Below are positions 53,614 to 61,926 of a DNA stretch of 64,000 nucleotides, one piece after another. The position numbers and the translations under genes are program-made. This stretch comes from Streptomyces sp. NBC_00440 (GTDB lineage: Bacteria > Actinomycetota > Actinomycetes > Streptomycetales > Streptomycetaceae). The DNA lies in the NCBI RefSeq assembly GCF_036014215.1, contig NZ_CP107921.1:372001-436000 (forward strand), given 5' to 3'. The notes under the pieces were generated by a model, which worked only from the letters and a program-made list of their open reading frames with translations, was not told the origin of the DNA and made no database searches. How positions within the stretch are numbered: position 1 is the first letter of the stretch; the number at the start of each line of letters is the position of its first letter.

Positions 53614-54071
53614 TACAGCCGCTCCGCGAGCCGGTCGAGGAGCGGCACGACCGCGAGCAGCCGCTGCCGCTCGGCGGGCGTGAACTCCCCGTCGAGGACA
53701 TCGGTGAGCCGCTGGACGGACTCCGACCTGCGATCGATCAGCACCTTGCGGCCGGCGTCGGTCACCGCTATCACCGCGCGCCGTCCGTCACGGCTGTCCG
53801 GCTCGCGGCTCACCAGTCCGCGCTCCTCCAGTGCCCCCAGCGTCGATGCCATCGCCTGCGGGCGCACCCGCTCCAGCTCGGCGAGCGATCCGGGGGAATC
53901 CGCTCCGTCCCGGCTCAGCCGGGAGAGCACGGACGCCTCGGAGAGCGTCACGTCGCCGACCCGGTGGGCCTGCCGGAGCCGGCGGGCGATCCGGGCCACC
54001 GCCAGCCGTATGGACGCCGCCGCCGCGGCGGCGTCCGCCGGTTCCGCGCTGTCCCCCATGGTCCCGGTCAC
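53613..54071 (-). CDS. MarR-family regulator of the efflux operon
   Basis: A 152-residue winged-helix protein: RLAVARIARRLRQAHRVGDV, then TLSEASVLSRLSRDGADSPG, LAELERVRPQAMASTLGALE as recognition helix, and LVSREPDSRDGRRAVIAVTD as wing. It heads the operon with the DHA2 pump and so is the probable repressor, released by a pump substrate. GTG at 54071 has GGGGGTG upstream; the ATG at 54059 and an upstream frame to 54131 are alternatives. Confidence 0.85.
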   Translation of the reverse strand: MTGTMGDSAEPADAAAAAASIRLAVARIARRLRQAHRVGDVTLSEASVLSRLSRDGADSPGSLAELERVRPQAMASTLGALEERGLVSREPDSRDGRRAVIAVTDAGRKVLIDRRSESVQRLTDVLDGEFTPAERQRLLAVVPLLDRLAERL

Positions 54072-54147
54072 GCCATCACCCCCGTTGTCGTTCCGGCTCC
54101 TGCCGGTCCACGTCCTGCCGGTCCACGTCATGCAGGTCGAAATAATA

Positions 54148-54176
54148 ACAATAGGCTTATCAAGCAGTCATAACAA
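54148..54176 (-). promoter_or_regulatory. Promoter of the MarR-efflux operon
   Basis: On the minus strand TTGTTA (54176-54171), a 17-bp spacer and TATTGT (54153-54148) form a good housekeeping-type promoter inside a rare AT-rich stretch. A second TTGTTAT copy overlaps the -10, perhaps part of the MarR site. The rest of 54072-54428 shows no gene. Confidence 0.6.
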
Positions 54177-54428
54177 CTGGGCAGTTCGGGTCCTGGCACC
54201 CGAGGACAGCCGTTCGGCGCAATGCGGTGCTGGACGGCTTTCCCCCCTCCCACCTGGCCTTTTGCGTCCCGGAATCAGTGCCGGCCACCAGACGTCACAG
54301 CTCGTGGCGCCGGCTCCCGTCCTAGCCTTCGAACGACAAGGCCACGCGGCGGACGCCGACGAGGTACCCACGTCCGCGCGACAACTGCCGCTGCTTTCCG
54401 GTCCGGGTTCACCATGAAGGAAACTGCC

Positions 54429-56309
54429 ATGGACGACGGCCTGCCCACGCCCGGCCCGGCCACCGGAACGCGCCGGCCGGTGGGCCGTCCTGTCCGGGTG
54501 CCGCGGGCGCAACGGCTGCCGGACGCGGCGCCCCCGCAGTGGCACCGCGGGCTGACCGTCGTCGCGATCACCAGCCTGTTCATCGGCACCCGCACCCTCT
54601 GGACCCAGGCCACCACCTCACACCCCGTCGTCGCGGCGATCGTGACGGTCTGTTACGCGGGGATCCTGACGTGCGGCGTCCTCGCCCTCGCCGTACGCGG
54701 GCGCCGTGCCCTGACGAAGGTGGACCTGGCGGTACTGGGTCTCGCGATCGCCCTGGTGCTCTGCCACTACTGGCTGAATCACGCCGGTTCGGACGAGGGT
54801 GTGCTGACCGCTCAGGCCGCGAACGCGATCCTGCACGGCCGGCCGGTCTACGGCCAGCCATGGCCGTGGCTCTTCGGCACGCCGAAGGTCGGGGTCACCA
54901 AAACCATGTCGGGCGGCGCCGACTACACCTACGCCTATCCGCCACTGACCGCGCTGATCGCCGCTCCCGTCCACGCCGTGGTGCACTCCACGGCCGCGGC
55001 GACCCTGGTGACCACGGCGGCGCTGCTCGTCGGCACAGTCACCCTCTGGGCCCTGCTCCCCGCGCCGTGGCGTCCGGCGGTCACCGCTGTCTGCCTGGGC
55101 TTCGGCCTGCTGCCCGGCTATGCGAGCTCGGGCTATCCGGCCGTCGTGGCGCTGGCCTTCCTCGTCCCGGTCGTCGTCCGCTGGCCCGACACCGGCGCGG
55201 GCGGACGCCTGGGACGGTACGGAGTGTTCCGGGCGATCTGCCTCGGCGCGGCCTGCGCCGGACAGCAACTGGCGTGGTTCATCCTGCCGTTCCTGCTGAT
55301 CGGCATCCACGCCGTGCGCCGCGGCGAGCTGGGCGGGCGGGCGGCACTCCGTGTGGTCGCCCGTTACGCCGGTACGGCCGTCCTCACCTGGGCCGTGCTG
55401 AACGCCTACTTCGCCGTTGACAACTTCCACGGCTGGCTGGAGGGATCGCTGCTGCCCATCACGCAGGGCGCGATCCTGCACGGCCAGGGCGCCATGGGCA
55501 TCTCCTACTACTTCACCGACGGCAGCAGCCGCCTGGACTTCTACTCCTACGCGAGTCTGCTGCTGCTCCTGGGGCTGCTCGGCGCCACCCTGCTCTTCGT
55601 ACGGCGGCTGGGTCCCGCCCTCACCGTGCTGCCCTGGCTGTCCTTCTACCTCGCCACGCGTTCCCAGGACGGCTACTTCCTGCTGATGACCCCGCTGTGG
55701 CTGGCGGCCGCCGCCACCGTCCCGGCCTCCGCGCTCGCGACCGCCTGGCAGCCGCGAATCCCGCGCGTGTGCTCGCTCCGGGCCAAGGCCGTGGTGGCCA
55801 CCGTGCTGGTCGTACCGTCCATGCTCTGCCTGACGGTGGCAGCGGCGAGCTCTCCGCCGCTGCGTATGAGCGTGACACCGCGGCTCACCGACCGGCCCCA
55901 CCGGGGCATCACATCGGTGCTCGTGCAGGCGGTGAACACGACGGGGCGAGCGATCTCGCCGCACTTCGCCAGCCGTACCGGTCAGGGGGCGTCCGGCTGG
56001 TGGACCATCCGCTCGGGCCCGGCCACCATCGCCCCGCACGCCTCCGCCTCGTATGTCGTCAGCCCGCCGGGCGGTTTCCGCAGGCTGCCCCGCAACGGCG
56101 CCCGGTTCTATCTGATCGCGGTGAGCGACAAACCGATGACCATCACCACCGCCGCACTGCCCTCGGCCCCCTCCGCCGCAGCCCCGCAGCCGGTCCGCTC
56201 CCCCGGGCCGCCCGCGTACGCCGCCCCCGGGCGCATCGGCGGGTGCGGCACGGACCGGGCTGGGCGGATGCGTTCCTGCCCGGCGGGCGGTGGGGGCGGG
56301 CCACTGTGA
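54429..56309 (+). CDS. Multi-spanning membrane protein, glycosyltransferase C-like
   Basis: A 626-residue protein with about ten membrane segments between 45 and 450 and an extracytoplasmic beta-rich C-terminus. The first outer loop holds HAGSDEGVLTAQAANAILHG near 115, an acidic motif at the place of the catalytic Asp of GT-C/GT87-type transferases, followed by YTYAYPPLTAL near 180. It probably uses a lipid-linked sugar at the outer membrane face. AAGGAA precedes the ATG at 54429. The last about 60 residues are Pro/Gly-rich. The APC permease gene is coupled through a GTGA overlap. Confidence 0.7.
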   Translation: MDDGLPTPGPATGTRRPVGRPVRVPRAQRLPDAAPPQWHRGLTVVAITSLFIGTRTLWTQATTSHPVVAAIVTVCYAGILTCGVLALAVRGRRALTKVDLAVLGLAIALVLCHYWLNHAGSDEGVLTAQAANAILHGRPVYGQPWPWLFGTPKVGVTKTMSGGADYTYAYPPLTALIAAPVHAVVHSTAAATLVTTAALLVGTVTLWALLPAPWRPAVTAVCLGFGLLPGYASSGYPAVVALAFLVPVVVRWPDTGAGGRLGRYGVFRAICLGAACAGQQLAWFILPFLLIGIHAVRRGELGGRAALRVVARYAGTAVLTWAVLNAYFAVDNFHGWLEGSLLPITQGAILHGQGAMGISYYFTDGSSRLDFYSYASLLLLLGLLGATLLFVRRLGPALTVLPWLSFYLATRSQDGYFLLMTPLWLAAAATVPASALATAWQPRIPRVCSLRAKAVVATVLVVPSMLCLTVAAASSPPLRMSVTPRLTDRPHRGITSVLVQAVNTTGRAISPHFASRTGQGASGWWTIRSGPATIAPHASASYVVSPPGGFRRLPRNGARFYLIAVSDKPMTITTAALPSAPSAAAPQPVRSPGPPAYAAPGRIGGCGTDRAGRMRSCPAGGGGGPL

Positions 56310-58576
56310 GCGGAGCGCGGCGCCGGGGGCCCCGGCCGGACCGCCGGGAACAGGACAGCCCGTCGAGTTCACTGGTGTCGGTCCCCGAGCTCAGCGAGGA
56401 ACAGTCGACCCTGCTGCGGCTGGTCGGGCACGAGTGGGGGCGGGTGTCCGCGGAGCCCGCGGCCTGGCGCCATGCTCTGCCCGTCGATCCCGATGTGGGC
56501 AGTTTCCCGGAGCCCGCGCAGATCGTACCGGCCCGCTTCGGCCGCTTCGTGCCGGTGGCTCCCCTTGTCGGCCGGCCGGCCGGTTCGGGCGCCCGCGAGG
56601 TCGAGGTCGGCTGGGAGGGGGCCGGCGATACGGGCAGGACACGCGCCCGGATCCGGCGCGCGGTGCTGGGTGCGCCGCTTCGGAGTTCGGCGGTCGCGCG
56701 CGAGCGGATGCGCAAGCTGGTGGCGCTGCCGGTGCTGTCGGCGGACGCGCTGTCGTCGGTGGCGTACGGCCCGGAGGCGCTGCTGGCGGTGCTGGTGCTG
56801 GCCGGCGCGCCGGGGCTCCGGTACTCGGTTCCGGTGGCGCTGGCGATCGTCTTCCTGATGCTGGCCGTCGGAGTCTCGTACCGCCAGACGATCCGCGCGT
56901 ATCCGCAGGGCGGCGGTTCGTACATCGTCGCCACGGACAATCTCGGCCGGCTGCCCGGACTGGTGGCGGCGGCCGGTCTGATGACCGACTACATCCTCAC
57001 CGTCGCCGTCTCCATCTCGTCCGGTGTGGCCGCTGTGACCTCGGCGCTGCCGGGGCTCGCGGGCGATGCCGTACCGATCGGTGTCCTGGTCGTCGCCCTG
57101 CTGCTCGCCGGGAACCTGCGCGGTGTCCGGCAGGCGGGTGCCCTCTTCGCGGCGCCGACGTACGCCTTCATCATCGCCATCGCCGCGCTGGTCGCATTCG
57201 GTCTCTACCACGCGGCAGGCCGGGGTTTCGCCCCGGTGCCCACGCCCCCGCAGCACGCGGTCGAGGGGGTCGGCCTGCTGCTCGTGATGCGGGCCTTCGC
57301 ATCGGGTTCGACGGCCATGACCGGTATCGAGGCGATCTCCAACGCCGTACCGGCCTTCCAGCCGGTCCCCTGGCGCAACGCACGCACCACGCTCTCCTGG
57401 ATGATCGGCCTGCTGGTCGCCCTCTTCGCCGGGACGGTCGCCATGGTCCATCTGGAGGGCGTCGTTCCGGAGTCCGGGGAGACCGTGCTCTCTCAGCTGG
57501 CCCACCGCAGTTTCGGGTCCGGCGGCATGTACGTCTTCACCCAGGTGGCGACCGCGCTGGTGCTCCTTCTCGCCGCGAACACCGCGTACAACGACTTCCC
57601 CCGGGTGCTTTTCCTCCTCGCGCGCGACCATCACGCGCCCCGGGTCTTCCTGCGGCTCGGCGACCGGCTGGCCTTCAGCAACGGAGTCATCCTGCTCTCC
57701 GTGGCCGCCGCGGTGGTCTATGTGGCCTTCGACGGCAAGACCGATTCGCTGATTCCGCTGTACGCCGTCGGGGTCTTCCTCGCCTTCACGCTCTCCCAGA
57801 GCGGCATGGTCGTGCACTGGTGGCGCGCCCGCAGCCGGCACTGGCGCAAGAGTCTGTGCTTCAACGCCACCGGCGCGCTGCTGTCCGCCGTCGTCTTCAT
57901 CACGGCCGGAATCACCAAGTTCACGGAGGGCGCCTGGCTGGCGCTGGTCACCGTGGCACTGTTCCTGCTGGTGACCACGCGGATCCGCCGCCACTACGAC
58001 AGGGTGGGCGAGGCGCTGCGGCTGCACCCGCAGACGATCGAGGTCCCCAGCCGAACGATCACGCCGCGCTCCGGGAGTTCGCTGCCCGCCGTACGGCCCC
58101 TCAGCCCACCGGGTACGGCGGAGCCGGCGGCCGGGGCCGCGCAGGAGGACCGGGAGTCCGAGGACTCACCGGAGTCGATCAGCCATCTCTCCGTCGTCCT
58201 GCTCGACTCCCTGCACCAGGCGAGCATGCGCGCGCTCGCCTATGCCGCCTCCCTGCAGCAGCCGGTTCTCGCGCTGCACGTCAGCGCCGGTGACGAGGAC
58301 GCCGAACGGTTCCGCGAGGCCTGGCTCCTGTGGGGCGACCACCTTCCGCTGCGGATCGTCATCTCGCCGTACCGCGCGACCGTCGCTCCGCTCATCGGCT
58401 ACATCGAGTCGCTGCACCATCAGCGCCCGGACCTGACCATCACGGTGATCCTGCCGGAGATCGTCGTACGCCACTGGCGGCACCGCCTGCTGCACAGCCC
58501 GCTCGGCGGGCGGCTGCGGCGTGCGCTGCGGCCCCTGCCGAAGATCGTGGTGACGACGGTGCCCTTCCACATCTGA
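56306..58576 (+). CDS. APC-family permease with cytosolic extensions
   Basis: A 756-residue protein. Residues 1-130 are a cytosolic extension. Residues about 140-570 form a 12-segment APC core: LPVLSADALSSVAYGPEALL near 150, YRQTIRAYPQGGGSYIVATD near 195, and GSTAMTGIEAISNAVPAFQP near 335. A C-terminal cytosolic domain from about 615 (SVVLLDSLHQASMRALAYAA, LHVSAGDEDAERFREAWLLW, ITVILPEIVVRHWRH) looks Usp-like. This build matches KUP-like amino-acid or potassium permeases of actinomycetes; the substrate is open. GTG overlaps the membrane protein stop by 4 bp. Confidence 0.85.
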   Translation: MSGARRRGPRPDRREQDSPSSSLVSVPELSEEQSTLLRLVGHEWGRVSAEPAAWRHALPVDPDVGSFPEPAQIVPARFGRFVPVAPLVGRPAGSGAREVEVGWEGAGDTGRTRARIRRAVLGAPLRSSAVARERMRKLVALPVLSADALSSVAYGPEALLAVLVLAGAPGLRYSVPVALAIVFLMLAVGVSYRQTIRAYPQGGGSYIVATDNLGRLPGLVAAAGLMTDYILTVAVSISSGVAAVTSALPGLAGDAVPIGVLVVALLLAGNLRGVRQAGALFAAPTYAFIIAIAALVAFGLYHAAGRGFAPVPTPPQHAVEGVGLLLVMRAFASGSTAMTGIEAISNAVPAFQPVPWRNARTTLSWMIGLLVALFAGTVAMVHLEGVVPESGETVLSQLAHRSFGSGGMYVFTQVATALVLLLAANTAYNDFPRVLFLLARDHHAPRVFLRLGDRLAFSNGVILLSVAAAVVYVAFDGKTDSLIPLYAVGVFLAFTLSQSGMVVHWWRARSRHWRKSLCFNATGALLSAVVFITAGITKFTEGAWLALVTVALFLLVTTRIRRHYDRVGEALRLHPQTIEVPSRTITPRSGSSLPAVRPLSPPGTAEPAAGAAQEDRESEDSPESISHLSVVLLDSLHQASMRALAYAASLQQPVLALHVSAGDEDAERFREAWLLWGDHLPLRIVISPYRATVAPLIGYIESLHHQRPDLTITVILPEIVVRHWRHRLLHSPLGGRLRRALRPLPKIVVTTVPFHI

Positions 58577-58599
58577 GTCTGTGCCCCAGCCCGTATCCG

Positions 58600-58656
58600 T
58601 CCGAGTCCGGGTCCACATCCGAGTCCGGGTCTGTGTCCAGGTCCAGGTCCAGGTCC
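58600..58656. repeat. Short degenerate GTCCRG repeats
   Basis: GTCCGAGTCCGGGTCC-type units with a 6-bp period and a run of CCAGGT repeats at 58635-58654 lie after the APC permease gene. They are low-complexity sequence without the spacers of a CRISPR array. Confidence 0.65.
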
Positions 58657-58781
58657 GCGGCGCTGCCGTTGCCGTCGTGCGGGGAATACAGTGGAATCGA
58701 GGTAATGATTTATCCGTTTTGTCTGCCTGTTGAGGCTGCTCCCGGTTCCCGGGACTACAGCCCAGGGAGGTCGTGCCACCA

Positions 58782-59288
58782 ATGAACTCCGAACGCGCCG
58801 AACGGCTGGTGACCGCGCTGCGCGCCCGCGGGGTGATGGCGCATGTCGCCGAGGTGGGTGTCTACCAGTTCGGGGTCCGCGTCGTCATCGACTGGAACAT
58901 CGAGGCGCTCTGGGACACGGACGGGGCGGCGGGGCTCGACGCACAGGTGCTCAGCGACGGGATGCTGGTGGGGTTCGTCCCCCACATCGGAGGCTCGGAG
59001 GACTTCACCGAGCAGCAGTTCGTCGAGGCCATCGCGACCACGAGCTACTCGACGGAGGGCCTCCGCCCACCGACCAGGTCCGAGACCGAGACCGGCAGAG
59101 GTACGAGCACCGGGACGGCTGCGAGTGCAGGCGCGGGCACAGGCACAGGCACCGACGCGGGCGGCGTGAGCGAGCCGGATCTTCCGTCGGACATCCCGGG
59201 TGCTCCCGCTCCCCCGCCCCCGGCGGCGGACCGGCCGGCCGGTCCGCCTGACCACCGCAGGCCGAAGGGCCGCTGGTGGCGCCGCTGA
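58782..59288 (+). CDS. Small hypothetical protein with a low-complexity tail
   Basis: A 168-residue protein. Residues 1-95 are a compact alpha/beta unit (ERAERLVTALRARGVMAHVA, GVRVVIDWNIEALWDTDGAA, SDGMLVGFVPHIGGSEDFTE) that I do not recognise. From about residue 98 the sequence is Thr/Gly/Ser-rich and then Pro-rich, ending RRPKGRWWRR. The tail is unlikely to fold. GGAGG lies upstream; a GTG at 58773 is an alternative start. Confidence 0.7.
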   Translation: MNSERAERLVTALRARGVMAHVAEVGVYQFGVRVVIDWNIEALWDTDGAAGLDAQVLSDGMLVGFVPHIGGSEDFTEQQFVEAIATTSYSTEGLRPPTRSETETGRGTSTGTAASAGAGTGTGTDAGGVSEPDLPSDIPGAPAPPPPAADRPAGPPDHRRPKGRWWRR

Positions 59289-59351
59289 CAGGCGCGGTCC
59301 GGACCGGCGGCATCCGCTCCAGCGGCTGGATGCTATTCGGTACGCGACGTG

Positions 59352-59945
59352 TCAGTCGGCACGCGACAGCGCCGGCAGCGGCAACGGCAACCCCGGCAGG
59401 CCGTCGATACTGGTCGCGACGTGCTCCTTCTTATGGAAGTACGCGTCGAGCGACTCATCGGTCTCACGTGCGAAGCGCGACGCGTGCAGCGGCCGGTCCT
59501 CGTCATAAGTCAGGAACGGGACGGCGTACCCGCAGGTGTCGCGGATCTTCTCCGCGGTCACGACGATGATCGCGCGCAGGCCGTGCCGGGTCGGGTCGAT
59601 GTCCGGGAAGTACCCCAGCAGCTCGCGCCACCGTGGATCGTCGCGGAAGACAGGCTCTCCGCGGCCGTGCACACGCACGATGTTGGGCGGGCCGTCGAAG
59701 GCGCACCACATCAAGGTGATGCGGCCGTTCTCGCGCAGATGGGCAATCGTCTCGGCATTGCTGCCGGCGAAATCGAGATAGGCCACGGTGACTTCGTCGA
59801 GCACCGCGAACGATCCTGTCAGGCCCTTGGGTGAAAGATTGACGGTGCCATCGCCGTCCAGCGGCGCCGTCGCGGTGAAGAAGATGTGCTGCGCCTCGAT
59901 GAAGTCACGCAGCCTGCCGTCTATCCGCTCGTAGCTCTTTCCCAT
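59352..59945 (-). CDS. PPOX-class flavoprotein (pyridoxamine-phosphate-oxidase fold)
   Basis: A 197-residue protein with the split-barrel FMN or F420 binding fold: FIEAQHIFFTATAPLDGDGT near 20, NLSPKGLTGSFAVLDEVTVA near 40, NGRITLMWCAFDGPPNIVRV near 80 and IVVTAEKIRDTCGYAVP near 140. Such proteins reduce or oxidise small compounds and are common in actinomycetes. The ATG at 59945 is the only start that fits the domain; the frame runs far upstream only as shadow. Confidence 0.83.
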   Translation of the reverse strand: MGKSYERIDGRLRDFIEAQHIFFTATAPLDGDGTVNLSPKGLTGSFAVLDEVTVAYLDFAGSNAETIAHLRENGRITLMWCAFDGPPNIVRVHGRGEPVFRDDPRWRELLGYFPDIDPTRHGLRAIIVVTAEKIRDTCGYAVPFLTYDEDRPLHASRFARETDESLDAYFHKKEHVATSIDGLPGLPLPLPALSRAD

Positions 59946-60063
59946 GGGTCGATTATGGCGGGCCTGCGGTCCCCCGCTCAGGGCAGATGCAGGAATCAGG
60001 CCACGCCAGGCCCCCTGGGTTGGGACTACGGGGTCTCCGGTCTCCCCCAGCCGTGAGCCGACA

Positions 60064-60138
60064 GGATGAGCCAGTTGTAGGACGACCGGCTCACCCCCGG
60101 AAATGGAGTCAGCCGGTCGTCCTACAACTGGCTCATCC
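60064..60138. repeat. Perfect 28-bp inverted repeat
   Basis: Arms at 60064-60091 and 60111-60138 pair over all 28 bases with a 19-nt loop. The right arm covers the last codons and stop of the PspAB gene. It lies about 120 bp before the start of the PPOX gene on the same strand. It may be a terminator, but its length and moderate GC content are unusual here. Confidence 0.85.
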
Positions 60139-60720
60139 CATTCCGGGCGCACCCCAGACCGGGAACCACCGGGCGAGGTCGGGCTCGATGCGCAGGTCGT
60201 CCCCCAGGACCGCCTTGACCTGGAGCTCCAGTGCACTGTTCCGCTTCTCCGTACCGTCCGGCATCGGCGCGAAAGGAAAGAACGTGCCCCGCTTGTACAG
60301 GTAGACCAGCGCGAGCGGACGCTGCTCGCCGTCCTTGAACGCGAGCAGCGAGCAGAGCAGCTGCGGGCCGAACCCGCCGTCCTCCAGCAGCGAGTTGACC
60401 GCGTGCAGGTCGTTGACGAGCCCTGCCATGTCGTCGGGCGGCTGCTGGGCCAGTAGCCAGGTGTAGCCGTACGAGTCCTGGCTGAACCGGACCGGGGAGC
60501 CGCCGCGCCCGGTGTCCGCGTCGAGCAGTTCCTCGACGTCCTGCTTGATGCGGGCGAAGCCGCCGCCCTCGACACCTGCGAAGCAGACGGACCCCATCCC
60601 TGTGGGGGTGAATCCGGCACCCGCCTCAAGGGTGAGTGCGGCGGACGGCAGGGCGAACAGCTGGTCCAGATCGGGGCGGACCGGTTTGCTCCGGCCGAGG
60701 ATGCTGTCGAGAAATCCCAC
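60133..60720 (-). CDS. pspAB: PspA-associated protein PspAB
   Basis: A 195-residue soluble protein. The N-terminal GFLDSILGRSKPVRPDLDQL and ALPSAALTLEAGAGFTPTGM, then CFAGVEGGGFARIKQDVEEL and SYGYTWLLAQ, fit PspAB, a protein found next to HtpX in actinobacteria and archaea. It is thought to act in membrane stress with PspA. The HtpX gene lies 106 bp upstream on the same strand, supporting the call. The stop codon is within a perfect hairpin. Confidence 0.82.
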   Translation of the reverse strand: MGFLDSILGRSKPVRPDLDQLFALPSAALTLEAGAGFTPTGMGSVCFAGVEGGGFARIKQDVEELLDADTGRGGSPVRFSQDSYGYTWLLAQQPPDDMAGLVNDLHAVNSLLEDGGFGPQLLCSLLAFKDGEQRPLALVYLYKRGTFFPFAPMPDGTEKRNSALELQVKAVLGDDLRIEPDLARWFPVWGAPGMG

Positions 60721-60826
60721 GAGACGTACTCCTACGGGGTCAACACGGCCGGACGCCGGACGCCCAGCGCTCTTCGGTCACGGACGGATGCGCCGGGCCC
60801 CGTACGACGAGCCGCGGGCCGCGGTG

Positions 60827-61732
60827 TCACGGGCGGGCGAGTTCGGTGGAGATACGGGCGAGCTGGTCCAGCCGCTGTTCGAGCGTCGGGTGGGAGGAGA
60901 ACAGGCGGCTCAGGCTCTCCTGCGAGGAGAACGCGGGCATGAAGTAGAAGGCGTTGTACGGCTCCGCCTTCCGCAGGTCCTCGGTCGGGATCCGCGCCAT
61001 CTGGCCGTTCACCTTGGTGAGCGCCGATGCGAGAGCCGACGGGCGGCCGGTGAGCAGGGCGGCGGCCCGGTCGGCGGAGAGCTCCCGGTAGCGGGAGAGC
61101 AGCCGGGTCAGCATGAAGCTGATCACGTACACCACGGCGCTGACCAGCGGGACGAGCACGATCGCGAGGCCGAGCGGTCCCGCGTTCCTGGCACTGCGGG
61201 CCAGGCCGCTCCACAGGGCGACCCGGGTGATCAGTCCGGCCAGCACGCCGAGGAACGAGGCGATCGTCATCACCGCGGCGTCGCGGTGGGCGACGTGGGA
61301 CATCTCGTGCGCGAGAACGCCCTCAAGCTCCTCGGGTTCCAGCCGGCGCAGCAGACCGGTCGTGGCGCAGACCAGTGCGGTGCGCTCGCTGCGGCCGGTG
61401 GCGAAGGCGTTCGGGATATCGCTCCGGGCGATGGCCACCCGTGGTTTGTCCATGTCGGCCAGCGCGCAGATCCGGTCGATGGCGCCGTGCAGTTCGGGGG
61501 CCTCTTCGGGGGTGACCTCGTGCGCCCCCATGGTGACAGCGGCGATCTTGTCGCTGAACCAGAACTGAGCGATGAAGAGCGCACCCGCGACCGCCACAAT
61601 GACCACCCAGGCACCGTGCAGCAGGACGAGCAGCACGCCGACCAGGACGACGTACAGCAGTCCGATCAGGAACATGGTGGTCACCATGCGCGTGGTGAGA
61701 CCGCGGTCGAGGGTGTAGCGGCTTCGGGTCAT
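60827..61732 (-). CDS. htpX: Membrane zinc protease HtpX
   Basis: A 301-residue M48 protease. Two N-terminal membrane segments (residues 18-65), LAHEMSHVAHRD with the HExxH zinc site near 144, two further segments near 160-210, and SRYRELSADRAAA with the third zinc ligand Glu near 220. It degrades misfolded membrane proteins. AGGAGA lies 6 bp before the ATG at 61732. Forms a stress unit with PspAB. Confidence 0.93.
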   Translation of the reverse strand: MTRSRYTLDRGLTTRMVTTMFLIGLLYVVLVGVLLVLLHGAWVVIVAVAGALFIAQFWFSDKIAAVTMGAHEVTPEEAPELHGAIDRICALADMDKPRVAIARSDIPNAFATGRSERTALVCATTGLLRRLEPEELEGVLAHEMSHVAHRDAAVMTIASFLGVLAGLITRVALWSGLARSARNAGPLGLAIVLVPLVSAVVYVISFMLTRLLSRYRELSADRAAALLTGRPSALASALTKVNGQMARIPTEDLRKAEPYNAFYFMPAFSSQESLSRLFSSHPTLEQRLDQLARISTELARP

Positions 61733-61873
61733 CTTTGTCTCCTGTAGAGGTTCTCCCCCTTCGTCAATTGTCCTCCTTCCGCGTAAAGACAGGGTATGCG
61801 GCGGGTTCTGGTAATTCTCCGTTCTGCCGGATACCCGGCCCCCGGCAGCGGCGCCGGACGAACGCCGGGGCAC

Positions 61874-61922
61874 GCCGGTGCCGCGGACCACCCCAGGTGT
61901 CGGGACGGTCCGCGGCACCGGC
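61874..61922. terminator. Perfect 16-bp hairpin after the P450 gene
   Basis: Arms at 61874-61889 and 61907-61922 pair perfectly with a 17-nt loop, 5 bp past the P450 stop. It separates the P450 unit from HtpX. Confidence 0.8.
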
Positions 61923-61926
61923 GGTG

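Noticed and set aside
58600..58656. Possible CRISPR-like repeats
   Set aside because: Units are 6 bp long, contiguous and degenerate, with no spacers and no cas genes nearby.
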